Shown: positions 46,488 through 58,078, counted from the stretch's first letter. The stretch: 64,000 nt of DNA from Lactuca virosa (GCA_928212115.1 CAKMRJ010003334.1:23214104-23278103); one strand, 5' to 3'. The notes: generated from the letters alone by a model not told the origin. Numbers and translations are program-made.

Positions 46488-48955
46488 TGGGTATCATCAG
46501 GTCAGAGTGAGAGAGGAGGACGTGAACAAGACTGCATTCCAGACTCGTTATGGGCATTACGAGTTTTTGGTGATTCCATTTAGGCTCACCAAAAGCGCAT
46601 GCAGTATTCATGGATTTGATGAATCGGGTATGCAGGCCGATGCTCGATCGTTCTGTTATTGTGTTCATTGATGATATCTTGGTGTATTCCAAGACCATAG
46701 ATCAGCATGAGGAGCATCTTCGTGAGCTTCTGGGGGTTTTGAGGCGAGAACTGATTTATGCTAAGTTCTCAAAATGAAAGTTTTGGGTACGAGAGGTTTT
46801 AGTTCCTTGGACACCTCATTAACCAGGATGGGATATTGGTCGATCCGGCCAAGATCGAGGTCGTGATGCAGTGGGAGGTTACGAAATCTCCCTCGGATAT
46901 TAGGAGTTTCTTGGATTTGGCAAGGTACTATCAGAGATTCATTCAGGGTTTCTCCAAGATTGCGGTACCCCTCACTCGTCTGACGAGAAAGGGGGTGGAT
47001 TTCCGATGGGGCCCTGAGCAGCAGTCGGCATTTGAAACCCTTCGGTAGAGATTATGCGAGGCCCCGATATTGACCCTCCTTGAGGGAATTGGGGATGTGG
47101 TATTCTGTATGCATCCATCACCGGTTTGGGGGCGGTCCTCACGCAAAGAGGACGGGTGAGAGTTTATGCTTCACGGCAGCTGAAGCCGCACGAGACGCGA
47201 TACCCCACACATGATCTGGAATTGGGAGCAGTGGTTTTCGCCCTCAAGATTTGGAGGCATTATCTTTATGGGGTCTGTTGTACTGTCTACACGGATCACA
47301 AGAGTTTGGGGATATTTTTGACCAGCCGAACCTGAACATGAGGAAGCGCAGGTGGCTGGACGTAGTCAAGGATTATGAGTGTCAGATCCTTTACCATCCG
47401 GGTAAAGCGAATGTAGTGGCGGATGCTTTGAGCCACAAGTCGGCTGGGTATTTAGATGAGGTGTTGTGTGTGAGGATATCAGTGGATTCCCTGCTTTTGG
47501 GATTGATTAGGGAGGCTCGGGCTGAGGGTGTTCGGAAAGAGAAATGGAAGAAAGATAGGATCGGTGGTGAGATTGCCAGATTTGTCACGGATATTCGTGG
47601 GTTGTTGACCCGATGTGGTCGGGTCTGGGTTCTGATGTCTGGTGGGGTCAGACAGTTTGTATTGGAGGAGGCTCATAAGTCTCGTTTTTCTATCCATCCG
47701 GGGGGCACCAAGATGTATCGGGATTTGAGATTGAGCGATTGGTGGTCGTGTATGAAGAGAGAGATAGCCCGGTACGTTGAGAGATGTATGACCTGCATAA
47801 TCGTCAAGGCCGAGCATCAAAGGCCGCATGACAAGCTGCAGCCTCTGGAGGTTCCCATGTGGAAATGGGAGCAGATTTCGATGGATTTTATCACCAAGTT
47901 GCCGAAGACTGCAAGGGGTTTTGATGTTATCTGGGTCATCGCGGATCGATTGACCAAGAGTGCCCACTTTCTGGCGATTCGGGTGAGTTCGTCGGCTTAG
48001 AAGTTGGCCGATGTGTATGTTCGCGAGATCGTTGCTCGCCATGTGGTTCCGGTCTTCATTGTTTCAGACCGTGATGTTCGGTTCACCTCCCGTTTTTGGC
48101 AGAAGTTCCATGAGGAATTGGGCACGAGGTTGCACTTCAGCACTGCTTATCATCCGTAGACCGGCGGCCAGAGTGAGCGGACGATACAAAACCTTGAGGA
48201 TATGTTGCGGGCATGTGTTATCGATTTTGGTGGGAGCTAGGACTCCTACCTACCTCTTGCGGATTTTTCCTACAACAACAATTATCACTCCAACATTTGT
48301 TCTCCGCCTTTCGAGCTCTTGTGTGGGCGGAGATGTTGTACCCCGATTTAATGGGGCGAGGTTGGTCACAAGGTGATGGGGCAGACTGAAGTGGTCCTTC
48401 AGACCATGGACATGATTCAGCAGATCAGACAGAGATTGCAGATTGCTCAGAGTCGGCAGAAGAGCTATGCCGACCGACGCCGATCCGAGTTGGAGTTTGA
48501 GGTCGGCGACATGGTATTACTGAACGTCTCACCTTGGAAAGGTGTGATACGCTTCAGGAAGAGGGGAAAATTGGTTCCCCACTATATTGGGTCGTTTCAA
48601 GTGATCGCCAAGGTTGGCAAGGTTGCTTACAGATTGGATCTTCCCGAGGAGCTCAGTCAGATTCACAACACTTTCCATGTTTCGCAGCTGCGAAAGTGTG
48701 TATTAGATGAGGATGCGGTGGTTTCTTTGGATGATATTCAGGTTGATGAGCGTCTGAACTATGTTGAGAGGCCGTTGGCTATCCTGGAAATGAAGGTAAA
48801 GGTTTTGCGTAGCAAGTAAGTACCTTTGGTTAAGGTACGGTGGGAGCACCGTAGGGGCTCCGAGTGGACCTGGGAGCCGGAGGCTGAGATGCGGGAGCAT
48901 TATCCAGATTTTTTCACCATAGCAGACTTCGAGGACGAAGTCTAGTTCAAGTGGG
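46488..48955 (+). pseudogene. G2 pol: reverse transcriptase (second part), RNase H, integrase, chromodomain-like tail
   Basis: Begins in the RT palm at GYHQVRVREEDV, with the catalytic FIDDILVYSK near 46665 in a shifted frame, then a SEIRSFLGLA-like block. RNase H: LELGAVVFALKIWRHYL near 47220-47270. Integrase: HHCC-like region near 47665-47800, SMDFITKLP near 47879, a SDRDVRF block near 48065, and a HP.TGGQSER block (48150-48180) with the family's conserved Q now a TAG. Tail: VGDMVLLNVSPWKG, FHVSQLRKCVL, and EWTWEPEAEM near 48865. Interrupted by about ten stops or shifts. It is continuous with 40373-40744 apart from the nested insertion and a roughly 500-bp loss. Confidence 0.9.
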
Positions 48956-48962
48956 GGAGAAT

Positions 48963-50906
48963 TGTATCACCCCGAGGTTCAGGTACTTCCAAATTCATCC
49001 CTATAATTTTATTATATGACATTTTGGTCCCTAATTCCAAGAGATTGTGCCTTGAATCCCTAGTGGCAATATGGTAATTTTGGGCAGGAGGAGTACGCTA
49101 AGCGTAAATGAGGGTACGTTGAGCGTACTAAGGAGCGCCCTAGTACGCTCAGCCTACACTTATGTAGGCTGGGCGTACTCGTGTCTGGAGGAAACCCTAA
49201 ATCTTAGGGTTTGGGTGGTGTTTAAGTATCCTTATGGCTCATTTCTCTTCACATTTTCAGCCTCCACATCCTTTGAGACGTTTTTGCAAAACCCTAGCCC
49301 CTTAGTGTGTGTTTTGAGCTCAAGAGTGTGTTTTTGGTGTGTTAAAGGAAGAAGAAGTTGCATCAAGAAGCCTTGAAGTGGAAGCCAGCTTGGGGATTTG
49401 GGATCTTTTCCTTCTTGAGAAGCTCCAGAAGGTATAAAGTCTATACCTTGATGTCTTTGGTTGTTAGATCCAATTTTTTGGGTGTTTTATGTTGCTTTTC
49501 TTGTCCCAAAGGTCCCATTTTGTGAATGGTTGTTTATTGTCGTTTTTAGCTATCCTTCCAGACCCTAGGAAGGATCCTAAGCCATAAAAATGAGGTGCAA
49601 TGGCTAGAATTGTCTCATGCATCTTGTAGAAGGTCTTAATGGATTAAGAACTTGTGTTAAGGACTTTATGGACATGTAAAGTCATAAAGTTAGAACATTT
49701 ATGACTCTAGGGTGCATTTGGACCGTAGATCTGAAGTATAGGCTTGAGTACTTAAGCCGTTAAGCACTTAATGAAGTTTTGAGGTTGTGAGGGTACGCCC
49801 CGCGTAGGTGGGAGTACGCCCCGCGTATTCGGTCAGCCACCCCGTAAGCTGGTCAATGTGAGGCTTCACGTACGCTAAGCGTACCTCTGAGTTACGCCCC
49901 TTGTACTCGCATGAGTCAACCGTTGTTAAGTTGACTCGGTTGAGTTGACTCGACTGGGTTGACTCAGTTGGTTTTGTGGGTTTGACCAGTTGACTTGGAC
50001 TTTGACCAAGTTTGACTTTGAGGGCATTTTGGGTATTTCGGGATTTTGATGGAATTGGTCACTTGGTGGATATAGGTATTGTGCAGAGAGCTGAGATTCG
50101 GAGTCGGGCCTCATCAGTTCTGTTTAGTTTGCAAGGTGAGTTTCCTCACTATACTTACGGGTCGAAGGCACCAATGTCGGCCCATTGGTTTGGTAACCTG
50201 ATATTCGTTGGTATGCTAAGTATGGATAAAAATGCATGCTAGTTCTTATATGCTAGTTGGTAGATCTGTAGGACTACCTGTGATATTGTTTGTAAGATTA
50301 TCTATATATGATATTATCTGTTATATGTCGACATATTTTGTGGGTTAGGTTGAGGTTGTACTGCTTCGTGCGGTAGCCAACAAACCCTGGAGCAATCCAG
50401 ATATGAGTTGTAGTCCGGGTAGGGCATGCCAGACTCATACTGAGGGCTCATGTGCATTCCAGATACGAGCTGAGGGCCGGGTAGAGCGATCCAGACTCGT
50501 ATTGAGGGCCCAGTGGTATTCAATCCAGGGACTGATCTGGTCGGGGAGCAAGTCTGACATAAGCTGTGGGCCCGAGGGCAAACCAGACTTATGTTGTGGG
50601 CTCAGGGGTAATCCAGTTTGTTAGATGTGGACCCATTACATGTTGTTATTGTATATGTGTTATTTGTTGTGTTGGTATTTTGGGGGAACTCACTAAGCAT
50701 TGGGCTTACAGTTTTGGGTTATGTTTCAGGTACCTCAGATGATCACGGGAAGGCGAAGGCGTGATCGTGCACCTCCTCGTGTTTTGATTTATGATTCTGG
50801 GAAATCTCTGATATTAAACATGTATTGAAATCTTCATTGTAAACAATTATGATTTTTGGTTGGTTTTAAAAATTTTAAATTTTTCATGATTTTTATGGAT
50901 GTTACA
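48963..50906 (+). repeat. 3' LTR of G2
   Basis: 1944 bp, very similar to the 5' LTR. It differs by substitutions and by a block GGAGCGCCCTAGTACGCTCA near 49132 not present in the 5' LTR. Confidence 0.95.
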
Positions 50907-50911
50907 CCCAC

Positions 50912-52140
50912 CATCAGTGGAATCTGGAACCAGCCCTTGCACTTCATGCGTACTCTCAATTTGTCATTTTTTGTCATGTATAGGGTCCTCCTACTATGTA
51001 TTTAAAGAAGCTTTATATGACCCTGCACATCTTTCTTGGTTTTAAAAGATTGTTACACAAAAAATGCTCTAACATGTACTATCCTAAATGAACAAGGCAC
51101 ATTCACTTTCAGTTTTCTTAACATCCTCTTCCTTGAGTCTTCCTCATATCCTGTATTTTCAAACTATCATTGTTAGTCACCTCTAATTCATCACCATTTT
51201 GGTTTAAATCTGTTTGTATATGTGGTCCTACTCCAAACCAATCAACCTCATCCACAACACTATTAAATTCTCTCATATCAACATCCTAATCATCTACAAG
51301 AGCTTTTGGGTCTACAATGTATTCACTATCATTCCTTATCCCTCCTCTTGTGAATCCTTTTCTTTCTCCACTTGACACTGGTCTTCTTTTTCAATCTCTC
51401 CTTCTTACTCACCCACATTATGATATCCACTATCACTAAAAGTCTCAAAATCATCTAGTAAGTCCCTTTGATCTTGACAATTTAAATCAACTCTAATATC
51501 ATGCATTGTAGGACCTTGTTTTTTCTATAGGGACATAGGAATCATCAACAAATTCATTAACAACATGTTGTTTGAATGTTATACCGCATTCAGTAAGTTG
51601 AGATGCCTAAAAAGGAACTAGGGACAGGGAAAAATCATACACATCATCTTCAATCTGTGTCTGATAGAGGATTCTTTAAGTGGGACATTCATGTCTAATT
51701 TCTTGCTACAAGAACCAATTTCCTTCTTCTTAGGCCTAATCCTATTAAGTTTAGGAGAAGGTTCACCATCCAGTTGCTTAATAACAACGTTGGTTGGGAA
51801 CATGAAATAAGTGTAAACTATTGTCCGTCCTTGTTAAACATGCACATTAAGCACTTTGTTCTTGGGGACATATTGAGCCATAAAAATAACGTCTTGATCA
51901 TTTCCTAGAGCCTTCAATCCGAAATCTAAGTCTAGATTAGGAATTCTATAATGGTAGTACATTGTCTCATCCTCAACATACCCTAACTCAGGAATCATGT
52001 CATTTAGATCATGAACACAACGAGATCAGTGCAGACAAAGTCGTAAAATGCCAACCCTCCCTCAATGTACTTTCTTCTTAGATACTTGGTAAAAAAATCC
52101 ACCATGATGTATCTTTAAAGTGAACCAATTGTTGTAACCA
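50912..52140 (-). pseudogene. MULE transposase fragment, part 1 (PB1-like and MuDR domains)
   Basis: On the minus strand, 52130-51830 encodes a PB1-like start (FFTKYLRRKYIEGG), then IPELGYVEDETMYYHY, NLDLDFGLKALGND, and VIFMAQYVPKNKVLNVHV. An acidic linker with DLLDDFETFSDS follows. 51060-50934 encodes FKTKKDVQ and TKNDKLRVRMKCKG, the MuDR (PF03108) domain. This is the standard N-terminal order of plant Mutator-type transposases. Stops and frameshifts are frequent. The frame is cut at 50911 by the G2 insertion and resumes at 36396. Confidence 0.8.
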
Positions 52141-52652
52141 TTTAAAAAAACATCAACATGCTTTCATTATACAAACCAAAGAAATAAAAAACAAAAAATC
52201 CAACAACTTAGTGTAATCTTGTTCAAGGTCCACTTCAATTGTATGAGGACAACTCAAATTCCACATACATAGTATCATTTTTGCTGGAAAACCCTAATTT
52301 TGGATGCGAAAAGCTCATTGATTGTGGAAGTGAAGCCCATGCATGTGATCAAAGAAGAGTGGAGATAAAATGGGGTTTTTATTGTGTTGTGTTTGCTTAT
52401 GGGTGGATTAATTACGTAGCTTAACCTAAGCATGCCTTAAATGAGCGCCAAAGGTGAAAAGACCAAAATACCCCCACATTTTATGCACGTCATATGCCCA
52501 AAAGGCTGAAAATTGACGGATATACTTAAAAGGACCTCTCATGCTAGTTTTGCAAAGCACAAGGATCAAGTTCGTTAAAAAAAATTAGCAGAGACTGAGT
52601 TTGTGACATTTGGTAAACCTTAGGAACCATTTATGTAATTTTGCCGTTTTTA

Positions 52653-53489
52653 TGTTATGGATAACCACAAAAATCACTAAAGTGGGTGAAATAATTTAAG
52701 ATCATCCTTTTTTGTTCTCAACATAAAATGAACACAAATTTTGTAATTGTTCCGATTGCGAATTACAAAAGTAAATTTTGTAAACCGATTGCGAATTATA
52801 GAAGTTTTCTTTAATGGTTTCTACCACAAAAAAAAAATAATAAATAAATAAAAATAAAAAAAAATCTTAAAAAAGTAAGAAAAGTCATATTTCATAATTT
52901 ATATATGTATTTTACAATATATGAATGTGTATTTCACAAATCACAATATATCATTTTATTTCTCAAGCATCTTATATTTTTTTTCCGTTATTTGTAAGGT
53001 TATTTTTGTGATGGAGACTATTTAAAAAACAAATTCATAATTTGTAATGGTCCTTATACGAAATTGGTCGTTTTATGTAATGAGTCAAAAGGACGATCAT
53101 TTTGTTAAATGACAAATGAGAGAGATGAGTCTACTTTAGTGTTGAGAGTGTTCATGGACACCTACTGTTGTTTAATTTCTTTTACAAAATAAATAAGATA
53201 TTTTATATGGACACCCTTGCCTAAGTCAAAATGGACACATGTTAACCAAAATCAAAACCGAAAACTTTTAACAGTTTTTGGAAATTTTATATAGTTAACG
53301 ACGTTTTAGGACGTGAAGATGAAAAATTAATATATTCCAAAGATATCATAATTGATTTTTAAACATCCGGACTTATAAAAAATAACACAAATGATATCCA
53401 AAAAAATATATAAGAGTGAACAAAAAAAAAAACCCTAAAATACAAAATTTAAAGATATATTGGGTCACGGAATCCACTGGCGTCCTTAA
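52653..53489. other. AT-rich spacer right of the MULE
   Basis: Poly-A and poly-T-rich sequence. No gene seen. Confidence 0.5.
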
Positions 53490-53722
53490 GACCATCTACA
53501 ACCAACCACTAAAACACAATTATAAAGACCAATAAAATGGCGTTCTCATTCCAATCAACCTTTAAAAAACACAATTTTAGTTTTGGGATAGCTTCACACA
53601 CCAAATATGAAGGTCAAACTACTTGGCCTCTAAATATCACAACTTTAGTGTTTGGTTGGAATGCAAACACCATTTCGGTGTTAAACAATCACCAACTTAG
53701 TGATTTATGGTTGGAGTTGCTC
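53490..53722. mobile_element. Tourist-like MITE
   Basis: GACCATCTACAACC at the left faces GGTTGGAGTTGCTC at the right as an imperfect TIR, and TAA flanks both sides (53487-53489, 53723-53725), the 3-bp duplication of PIF/Harbinger-related MITEs. Non-coding; the 62-residue frame across it is a chance ORF. Confidence 0.75.
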
Positions 53723-53757
53723 TAAGCTCTGTTCGCCGTCGCCAATTGGCTGGTAGT

Positions 53758-54093
53758 TTCGCTTAACTCTCTACCCATCTCCATTTAACATTTTGTTGTA
53801 TTTTCTTGGTTCAACGAATTTGTCCATCTAGGCCAATCTCCATCAATGCTCTATCCACTTCCAGCTACCCGCCGCTAAATTCTCCATTTTCTCGGGTAAC
53901 TGATCTCCTTTATATTTAAGAGTTTTTCGCTTAACTCTCTACCCATCTCCATTTAACATTTTGTCGTATTTTCTTGTTTCAACGAATCTGTCTATCTAGG
54001 CTAATCTCCATCAATGCTCTATCCACTTCCAGCTACCCGCCGCTAAATTCTCTATTTTCTCGGGTAACTGATCTTCTTTATATTTAAGAGTTT
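53758..54093. repeat. 177-bp tandem duplication
   Basis: 53758-53934 and 53935-54093 both run TTTCGCTTAACTCTCTACCC through CCACTTCCAGCTACCCGCCG to TATATTTAAGAGTTT, with about ten differences. Confidence 0.92.
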
Positions 54094-54699
54094 AAGGTAC
54101 ACACATGTCTCACCGTTGTGTTTGAATTTCATGTAGGTAGTTGAACCTTTTTTTTCCAAACCGTGTACCGTAACAACTATAGTTCGTAAAGAAATTATGC
54201 TACCAATTATACTTGGTACCAACTTTTTGGCTACCAAGAATTTTAATCAGTACATATTAGTAAATGATATATACCAAAAATTCAAACTAATATGAATTAA
54301 AGGAGTTCAACATGTAATAATCTATATAAGGTCATCCACATCAATGCAATTCTACTAGTTTTTCAAATGTATCACATCATCTTTGTAATTACCTCTCACA
54401 TGTTAGAAATCTTGGGTGTTTCGATTCCTTGGACTCATTGAGAGTCGTGATGCACTTTCATATTGAAATATTTTAAAGGTACAATCGAAAATTCAACCGG
54501 ATAAAACTCAGTAGTTCTCTTGAACAGAGAATGTAGAAGGTTATGATTATTGTGTACTAGATTCGAATTGACCAAAAAATGGGAAAATAACTAGTGTTTG
54601 AAAACTATCGAAAAACGGCCATATGGCAGTTACAAAACCATCTTCAAACTGTTATTAAAATCGGGTCTAAAACTGGTTCAAACTACTATTCAAACCATC

Positions 54700-54935
54700 A
54701 TTGACCCCAGCTAGGGGCTCTGCCCCTTGGACCCAAACAGGGGTTGCCAGGGGCGCTAAAAAAATCAAGTTTGGTCCTTAACTTTTATTTTGTCTTCATG
54801 GCTGATCCCCGTGGTTTCAATTCCTATCGTGTTTGGTCCCTCACCCACATAAAAAGACATGTATGCCTTTTTTCATTTCTTTTTATAATTATCTTTAAGT
54901 AAAACCATTTAAAAAATGAAATGAATAACCCCACA

Positions 54936-54967
<32 letters not shown>

Positions 54968-55170
54968 TCCCAAAAAAACAACCCAGATTAAAGTTCATCC
55001 TCAACTTTTGGTTTTCCAGTTCGCATCATGACTTTTTTCATCTCTTTCTTCTTGTTTCTCTCCCTTGAGTTTCATCCTTCTGATCTATATCTATAATATG
55101 TCAAACAATATAGACTTAAGCTACACTTCCCCTTTCTCCTTACAAACCCTACAACATTCCCCTTACCTGT
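54700..55170. other. Truncated MULE-like end with a CT microsatellite
   Basis: TTTGGTCCTTAACTTT, CCCCGTGGTTTCAATTC and GTTTGGTCCCTCACCC (54768-54848) resemble the MULE TIR at 10856, and a CT tract follows (54938-54969), the same architecture. No matching right end is visible before the LTR at 55171. At 54705-54755, GGGGCTCTGCCCCTTGGACC is a self-complementary fragment common in plant repeats. Confidence 0.45.
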
Positions 55171-55430
55171 AACACCCCAAAAATCCCAATAAAAATTTTC
55201 ATTTTTAATTAAAGACAAATCATTGTTTTAGATAAACCCAAATCATAAGAACCCAAGCTCAAATACAAGTATTCCAAAATCAATGTATCATAACATCTCC
55301 AAAACATGTCACCGAAGGATGTGGACGATCACGCCTTTGCTTTTCCCCGATCATCTGATGTACCTGAAACATAAAACTTAAACTGTAAGCCAAAGCTTAG
55401 TGAGTTCCCCTAAAATACCACCATACAAAC
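55171..55430 (-). mobile_element. Start of a gypsy-type LTR in minus orientation, interrupted at 55430
   Basis: TGTAACACCCCAAAAAT begins the segment, and the minus strand contains GGGGAACTCACTAAGC (about 55397-55412), CTTACAG and GTTTCAGGTACATCAG, the block shared by other gypsy LTRs here. The sequence then switches to the Tat element, so its remainder should lie beyond the window. Confidence 0.75.
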
Positions 55431-55967
55431 TGATGACGTGCCTAAGACGGCACGACAGAATCGCGCCTAGCCAAAACGCTAAGCGTTCCAGCCGGGCTAA
55501 GCCCAGCAGGCTCAGCACCCGCCAGCGCCTCTGGGGACAGGATACCCAGGCTAAGAACTCGCGCCCGCTGAACAACGCTCCCAGCTCCAAGACAAAAGAG
55601 ACAATCAGGGGACAAACAGTGGATCAGACCATTACCGCCAGAGCCAATAAGAGCGCCCTGACGGTTGAAGGCGCACGATCCTCCAATCAGCGCCTCTGAT
55701 CTTGTCTCCCCAAAAAGCGATCATGTCTAGTACGGACTGGGCAGGAGCGCTAGGTATAAAAGGATGCACCCTCGGACTCACGAGGTAAGCTCTTCTCTCC
55801 TAAAGAAGATACCAAAAACCCTAGATATCTCCTAACTTGACCGTCGGAGCATTCTTCCGGGAGCACCCTCCCGGGAAGCGGCTGGCGGCTTCTCTTTCTT
55901 GTGATCTTGCAGGGATAACGAGTAATCTGATGCACCCAGTGTTAATCCACCAGAAAACCAGGTCACA
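55431..55967 (+). repeat. 5' LTR of the Tat element
   Basis: 537 bp from TGATGACG to GGTCACA. TATAAAAG at 55755-55762 is the likely TATA box. ACTTGACCGTCGGAGC near 55835 is shared with the stub at 31308. Confidence 0.85.
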
Positions 55968-56031
55968 TCATTTGGCGTCGTCCGTTTGTGAGACGAAGAA
56001 CACAAACTAAAAGCAAAAGACTGAAGAATCA

Positions 56032-57498
56032 ATGGCGTCCGACGGCAGCGATGGACGCGACGGCTCTCAGGCTAGTCCCATACGCTCCATGTCAACGTTG
56101 AACGAAACACCGCCGCCCACGGCGGACAACAGAGCACCCCTAGGTGAGAGAAGCTCTACGATAACCACCAACACCGCCTCGCAACCGGCAACTCACCAAC
56201 TGAGAACAACTCCGGCGGGGCCACTCTTAACCACATCCCTTCAGATGCCGCCATTTTTTGTACCACCAACGCAGCAACCACCGTCGGTCCACCCAGCGAT
56301 GCTACCACCAAGCCAAGTTTTCAACAGCCAACCGCCATTTATAGTGACACTGTTCAACTAAGTGACGGGTGGTTTAGGCCCAGTGCTTTCTCTACCCCCA
56401 CTGGCGGAGACTATGGTGGCTCATACGCCACCTATCTACTCGATGGCAGGCACCTGGGCCGGACCGACCATAGCCTCCAACCATAACCTCCAGCAGGCCT
56501 CGGCAATCAACCCCTTAACACCAATACACTCATTCCCCTCCGGTTATCCTGTCCAGTTGCCATTTCAACAACACTCCTTTTACGGACCAACTCCAGGCTT
56601 TCATGCATCGTCGTCATGCGATTTAAGCCTCCAACACCAGTCACAAGGCACACCAGTCATCCCAACCCAAGACTGCCTTTCTTGCAGCGTTACATCCCCG
56701 TTTATCAAAGAGTTGCTAGACTACGAAATACCGAACACAGCCAAACTGCCAACGCTCAAAACCTATAATGGCATTACCGACCCGGACAGCCACATCGACA
56801 CGTATGAGTGGACAATGACGTCTCTGAAGCTTGATGAGAGGTTCTGGTGCACATATTTCCCGACGACTCTTGATGGCAATGCAGGCACATGGTTCAAGAC
56901 GTTACGTCCAAGCAGCATCTCTAATTTCGCTCAACTTAAATACTTATTCCTCACCAACTTCATGCAGCTACGAAAGTACATGGGAGATTCTCATTCTATA
57001 ATAGGTTGTAAGCAAAAGGAGGGTGAAACCGTGCGAGAATATTTCACCCGGTTCATAAACGCCACGTTGGATGTGCTGGGACACGACGAAGGGCTTATAG
57101 CTGGTGCTTTCACATGGGGCCTTTTACCAGGTCCCTTGTCACAAAAGCTTATGGGTAAGAAACCCCAAACAAGGGTCGAGTTAAAGGAGAGGGTAGAACG
57201 ATATCTCAGGCAGGAAGAAGGCGAGGCAGCGAAACAGGCATACCTAAATGCCATGACGACCAAACGCCATAACCCAAGTCATACGGACTTTCAAGGAGGA
57301 AGTAGGCACTTTGGCCAGGCAAGGAGGCCTCAGGCGAGGTTTCGCCCATTCGATAGAGACGACAGACGGAGTCGTCGACCAGAGGTGTATGCGGTATCAG
57401 AGAAACAACAGCAAGCCAAGTTACCCAAGAGCCGGTATTGCGAGTACCACTAAAGCAAGACACACGATACGACCAGTTGTTCGGTACTCAAGAAAGAA
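56032..57498 (+). pseudogene. Tat gag
   Basis: The ATG at 56032 opens a Pro- and Thr-rich N-terminal region. A TAA at 56359 interrupts it, and the same frame continues through the gag fold (YNGITDPDSHIDTYEW, WFKTLRPSSISNFAQLKYLF, CKQKEGETVREYFTRFINA) to CEYH at 57450. There a TAA replaces what looks like a Lys codon, after which SKTHDTTSCSVL continues in frame (the C..H...H....C knuckle-like motif). The product would be the capsid/nucleocapsid precursor. Confidence 0.88.
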
Positions 57499-58078
57499 AT
57501 GGAGGAAAAGCATCTCAAAGGAGACTTGGTGGAAATAACACGAAGCTTATGCGCCAAGTTTGACGCCGAGAACGACAAGAACGCGCCTCGAGAAGGAGTT
57601 CAACCCAAGGAAATATTCATGATACGTAACAAAAGAAGTAGGGAAACACAGCCACCGAACTATTGGATCCCTGGGCCCCCGGTGCGGACGCTCACGTTTT
57701 CTGCGCAAGACCCTCGTCCTGAGGGATGGAGAGGTGATAACCCATTGGTAATCCAGGCCTCCATCAAAGATGTGACCATACACAGAGTGTATGTCGACAC
57801 AGGGAGTTCAGCAGACATAATCTATGAGCACTGTTTTCGACTTCTCCCAGATCGATGGAAGGACAACCTGAGACCCACGGTGGGGCGGCTGGTCAGATTC
57901 ACCGGCCACAGTCTGTGGCCGCTGGGCACGATTCACCTTCCCCTAACAATCACTAGCCACGATAAGCAACGAAAGAAGACGGTCCTGATCGACTTCGTGG
58001 TCATCCGACATTCGGCAGAGCACAACATCATCTTGGGTAGAACGGCCCTCCTAAAGCTAGGAGCGTTTCCCGTCGACT
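57499..58078 (+). pseudogene. Tat aspartic protease region
   Basis: Continues the gag frame. VDTGSSADII near 57795 contains the catalytic DTG, and HNIILGRTALLKLGA near 58025 is the usual downstream block. A one-base change near 58060-58075 shifts the frame before reverse transcriptase, so the polyprotein is not continuous. Confidence 0.88.

Larger units (their letters stand above)
36402..50906 (+). mobile_element. Ty3/gypsy chromovirus-like element G2, itself split by a copia-derived element
   Basis: LTRs 36402-38313 and 48963-50906. CCCAC at 36397-36401 and 50907-50911 is the target duplication. Primer site TTGGTATCAAAGC is at 38316-38328, and GTGGGGGAGAAT just before 48963 is the polypurine tract. 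Gag and protease are at 39105-40740; reverse transcriptase resumes at about 46488 and pol runs to 48950. About 500 bp of pol (protease-reverse transcriptase spacer and early RT) are missing at the copia-derived insertion. Its proteins resemble G1 but its LTR sequence differs, so it is a separate family. Confidence 0.94.
35618..52643 (-). mobile_element. Mutator-like element with 9-bp target duplication, split by gypsy G2
   Basis: Left TIR 35618-35830 (AAAATTACATAAATGGTCCA, TAACTCCGTCAA, GGGGTATTTTGGTCTTTTCA) is the inverse of right TIR 52438-52643 (TGAAAAGACCAAAATACCCC, AACCATTTATGTAATTTTG). CCGTTTTTA at 35609-35617 and 52644-52652 is a perfect 9-bp target duplication, the MULE hallmark. Without G2 (36402-50906 plus one CCCAC) the element is about 2.5 kb. 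Its minus strand encodes the N-terminal part of a MULE transposase; the catalytic domain is missing. Confidence 0.92.
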
